Positions 62,994 to 64,000 of a DNA stretch of 64,000 nt are shown here, in pieces. The notes below the pieces were generated by a model. The model saw only the letters and a list, made by a program, of their open reading frames with translations, was not told the DNA's origin and did no database searches. The translations under genes were made by a program, and so were the position numbers. Source of the stretch: Rhynchopus sp. YZ270_cl-10 (Eukaryota; Euglenozoa; Diplonemea; Diplonemida; Diplonemidae); NCBI GenBank assembly GCA_964035575.1, contig OZ037909.1:558001-622000 (forward strand), written 5' to 3'. The number at the start of each line of letters is the position of its first letter. Position 1 is the stretch's first letter.

Positions 62994-64000
62994 CTAATTC
63001 CCATTGCCTCTTTCGAGGTACTTTGTCAGGTCTGTAGTGAGAAAATGGTTGATACACGGTGGACAATTTGATGTGGGATATCGTCAAAATGACGTTTTGA
63101 GTTGAAATACAAAGCCCTCTCGTGAACAGTGTACCTTGGTACATGACCGGCTGTACCGGGGTGGACACCCAACCATGCAGTCCTACATCCATTTCGTGGT
63201 TTACATCTAGAAAAAATCAGCTCAACCGGAAGACAGTGTGAGATTTGTATGCCGTTCAGTTACTCTCACCTAAGACATACCTTGAAGCAACAGAGTGCAC
63301 TTCCCGTCGTTGTTGGTATTGCTTATGACCACCTCCCCGTCCCCCTCTCCTTGACCAGAACCTTTGCCACCACCGCCACTGTGCTTCGCACTGTTGAGGT
63401 ACGTCGTGGGGGGTGCTGACGACTCACCGCCCCCGCCTTTTCTTTGCGGTTGCTGCGGGGGCTGGGGACGCTGCATCCCACCACGCGAGGGGCGAGAGTT
63501 CTTGCCTCGACGGGCTGTGCGGGTTTGTTGTGTTGAAAGCAGTTGTGGGTTGACGCATCAGTGTTACACCCTTTTTTTGATATTGGATAAGTGGAGTGCC
63601 ATTCAAGACAGTCTTTTTAGCTGTCCAGACAACCCTCACTCTGTGTTTTTTTTTTTGAGTGTGGTAGAAGTAAGACTAAAAGGAAAACATTTTGGAGAAA
63701 TTTTAGTTATTTTTTGTCTCAGGTGCAGGCGATGGAATGGGAAGAAGTATACCTTGGCCACGCGCTTCCCGTTCAACGTCTTCGGCGTTCCTTGGCATCT
63801 CTCTGTTCTGCCCCTGCCCCTGTCCCTGCCCCCCTAGGAGGTCGGAGACGTTCATCCCCGACTTCCCATTACCACCCCTCTGTGACATGCCCTTGCCCCC
63901 TTTCCCTGCTGCAGTGGGTGCCGTCACCGCCCCCTGACCGTTGCCACGGTCGTCGCCCTGACGGCGTGTCTGCGACTTGATCTCCTCAAGCCACTGCGAG
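62994..64000 (-). CDS. Gly/Arg/Gln-rich protein, 3' exons (partial at window edge)
   Basis: Three exons are proposed: one from the right edge to 63753, then 63514-63281, then 63031-62994. Introns start GTATAC and GTATGT and end CAG. Both junctions keep phase 1, giving EREARGQ|ARRGKNSRPSRGG and CTLLLQ|DLTKYLERGNGN-stop. The protein is low complexity: GKGGKGMSQRGGNGKSG, GGQGQGQGQN, PQPPQQPQRKGGGG, then GGGGKGSGQGEGDGE. Such composition is common in RNA-binding and RNP-granule proteins, but no folded domain is visible in this part. The 249-nt final intron holds a full family A repeat. The last short exon is less certain than the other two. The window's final bases CTCGCAG could themselves be a splice acceptor. 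Confidence 0.65.
63101..63210 (+). repeat. repeat family A, full copy inside an intron
   Basis: AGTTGAAATACAAAGCCCTC, TCGTGAACAGTGTACCTTGG, ending GTTTACATCTAG. It lies in the last intron of the Gly/Arg-rich gene. Confidence 0.9.

Noticed and set aside
13985-63210. Families A, B and C as C/D-box snoRNAs or splice-leader RNA genes
   Set aside because: GATGA and CTGA occur, but the boxes are not at consistent positions. The kinetoplastid/diplonemid leader sequence as I remember it is absent, and no Sm-site is clear.
1-64000. CRISPR array, rRNA genes or organellar DNA
   Set aside because: There are no regularly spaced identical repeats with unique spacers, no rRNA core sequences, and introns plus eukaryotic genes show nuclear DNA.

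Overview
The window is nuclear DNA of a microbial eukaryote, most likely a euglenozoan flagellate and probably a diplonemid or close relative. Three observations support this. (1) Every convincing host gene, about 18 of them over 64 kb, is on the minus strand, as in the directional polycistronic gene arrays of Euglenozoa. (2) The cytosolic Hsp90 resembles kinetoplastid HSP83 closely, from its N-terminus and NTP-binding motifs to its MEEVD end. (3) A mitochondrial HslV peptidase is present. Unlike kinetoplastids, several genes have short GT-AG introns, nearly all starting GTATG; I reconstructed exons for six genes. Coding DNA is GC-rich with C/G-ending codons. Intergenic DNA is AT-rich, full of A/T homopolymers, and crowded with short repeats and foldback elements. 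The taxonomic call is inference from gene order and remembered family sequences, not a search.

Layout, left to right. 1-5 kb is element-rich and holds foldback repeats and the N-terminal part of a hAT-like transposase on the plus strand. 5.4 kb has a small tail-anchored protein. 6.8-7.4 kb is a hAT MITE with an 8-bp target duplication, and 8.96-9.58 kb is a foldback element with arms that are themselves inverted repeats. 10.2-15.9 kb carries two sterol-desaturase/fatty-acid-hydroxylase paralogues, followed by an SseB-like protein, an ankyrin protein and a 949-residue Sfi1-like coiled protein up to 22.5 kb. 23-31 kb holds a four-exon Nop12/RBM34-like RNA-binding protein, Hsp90, and the N-terminal iron-sulphur module of complex I NDUFS1. 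33.6-40.2 kb is one very large chromodomain-helicase gene. 43-45 kb is a voltage-gated K+ channel, 47.4-48.5 kb a ribokinase, and 48.8-55.4 kb two unknown proteins and an AlkB-type dioxygenase. 50.7-57.7 kb is dominated by foldback elements, a second hAT MITE and a hAT transposase C-terminus. 58-64 kb holds a small basic protein, HslV and a spliced glycine/arginine-rich protein that runs off the right edge.

The neighbouring genes share no pathway (chaperone, respiration, chromatin, channel, nucleoside metabolism, proteolysis). This is what polycistronic transcription with trans-splicing would allow, because neighbours need not be co-regulated.

The most unusual feature is a set of short dispersed repeats (families A to H below) in intergenic DNA and introns. 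Nearly all copies read in the same direction, opposite to the genes. Families A, B and C share a CCTC(TCG) core, and in B and C different copies keep a hairpin by compensatory changes in the stem. This suggests a structured RNA or a hairpin-dependent mobile DNA rather than random low-complexity sequence.
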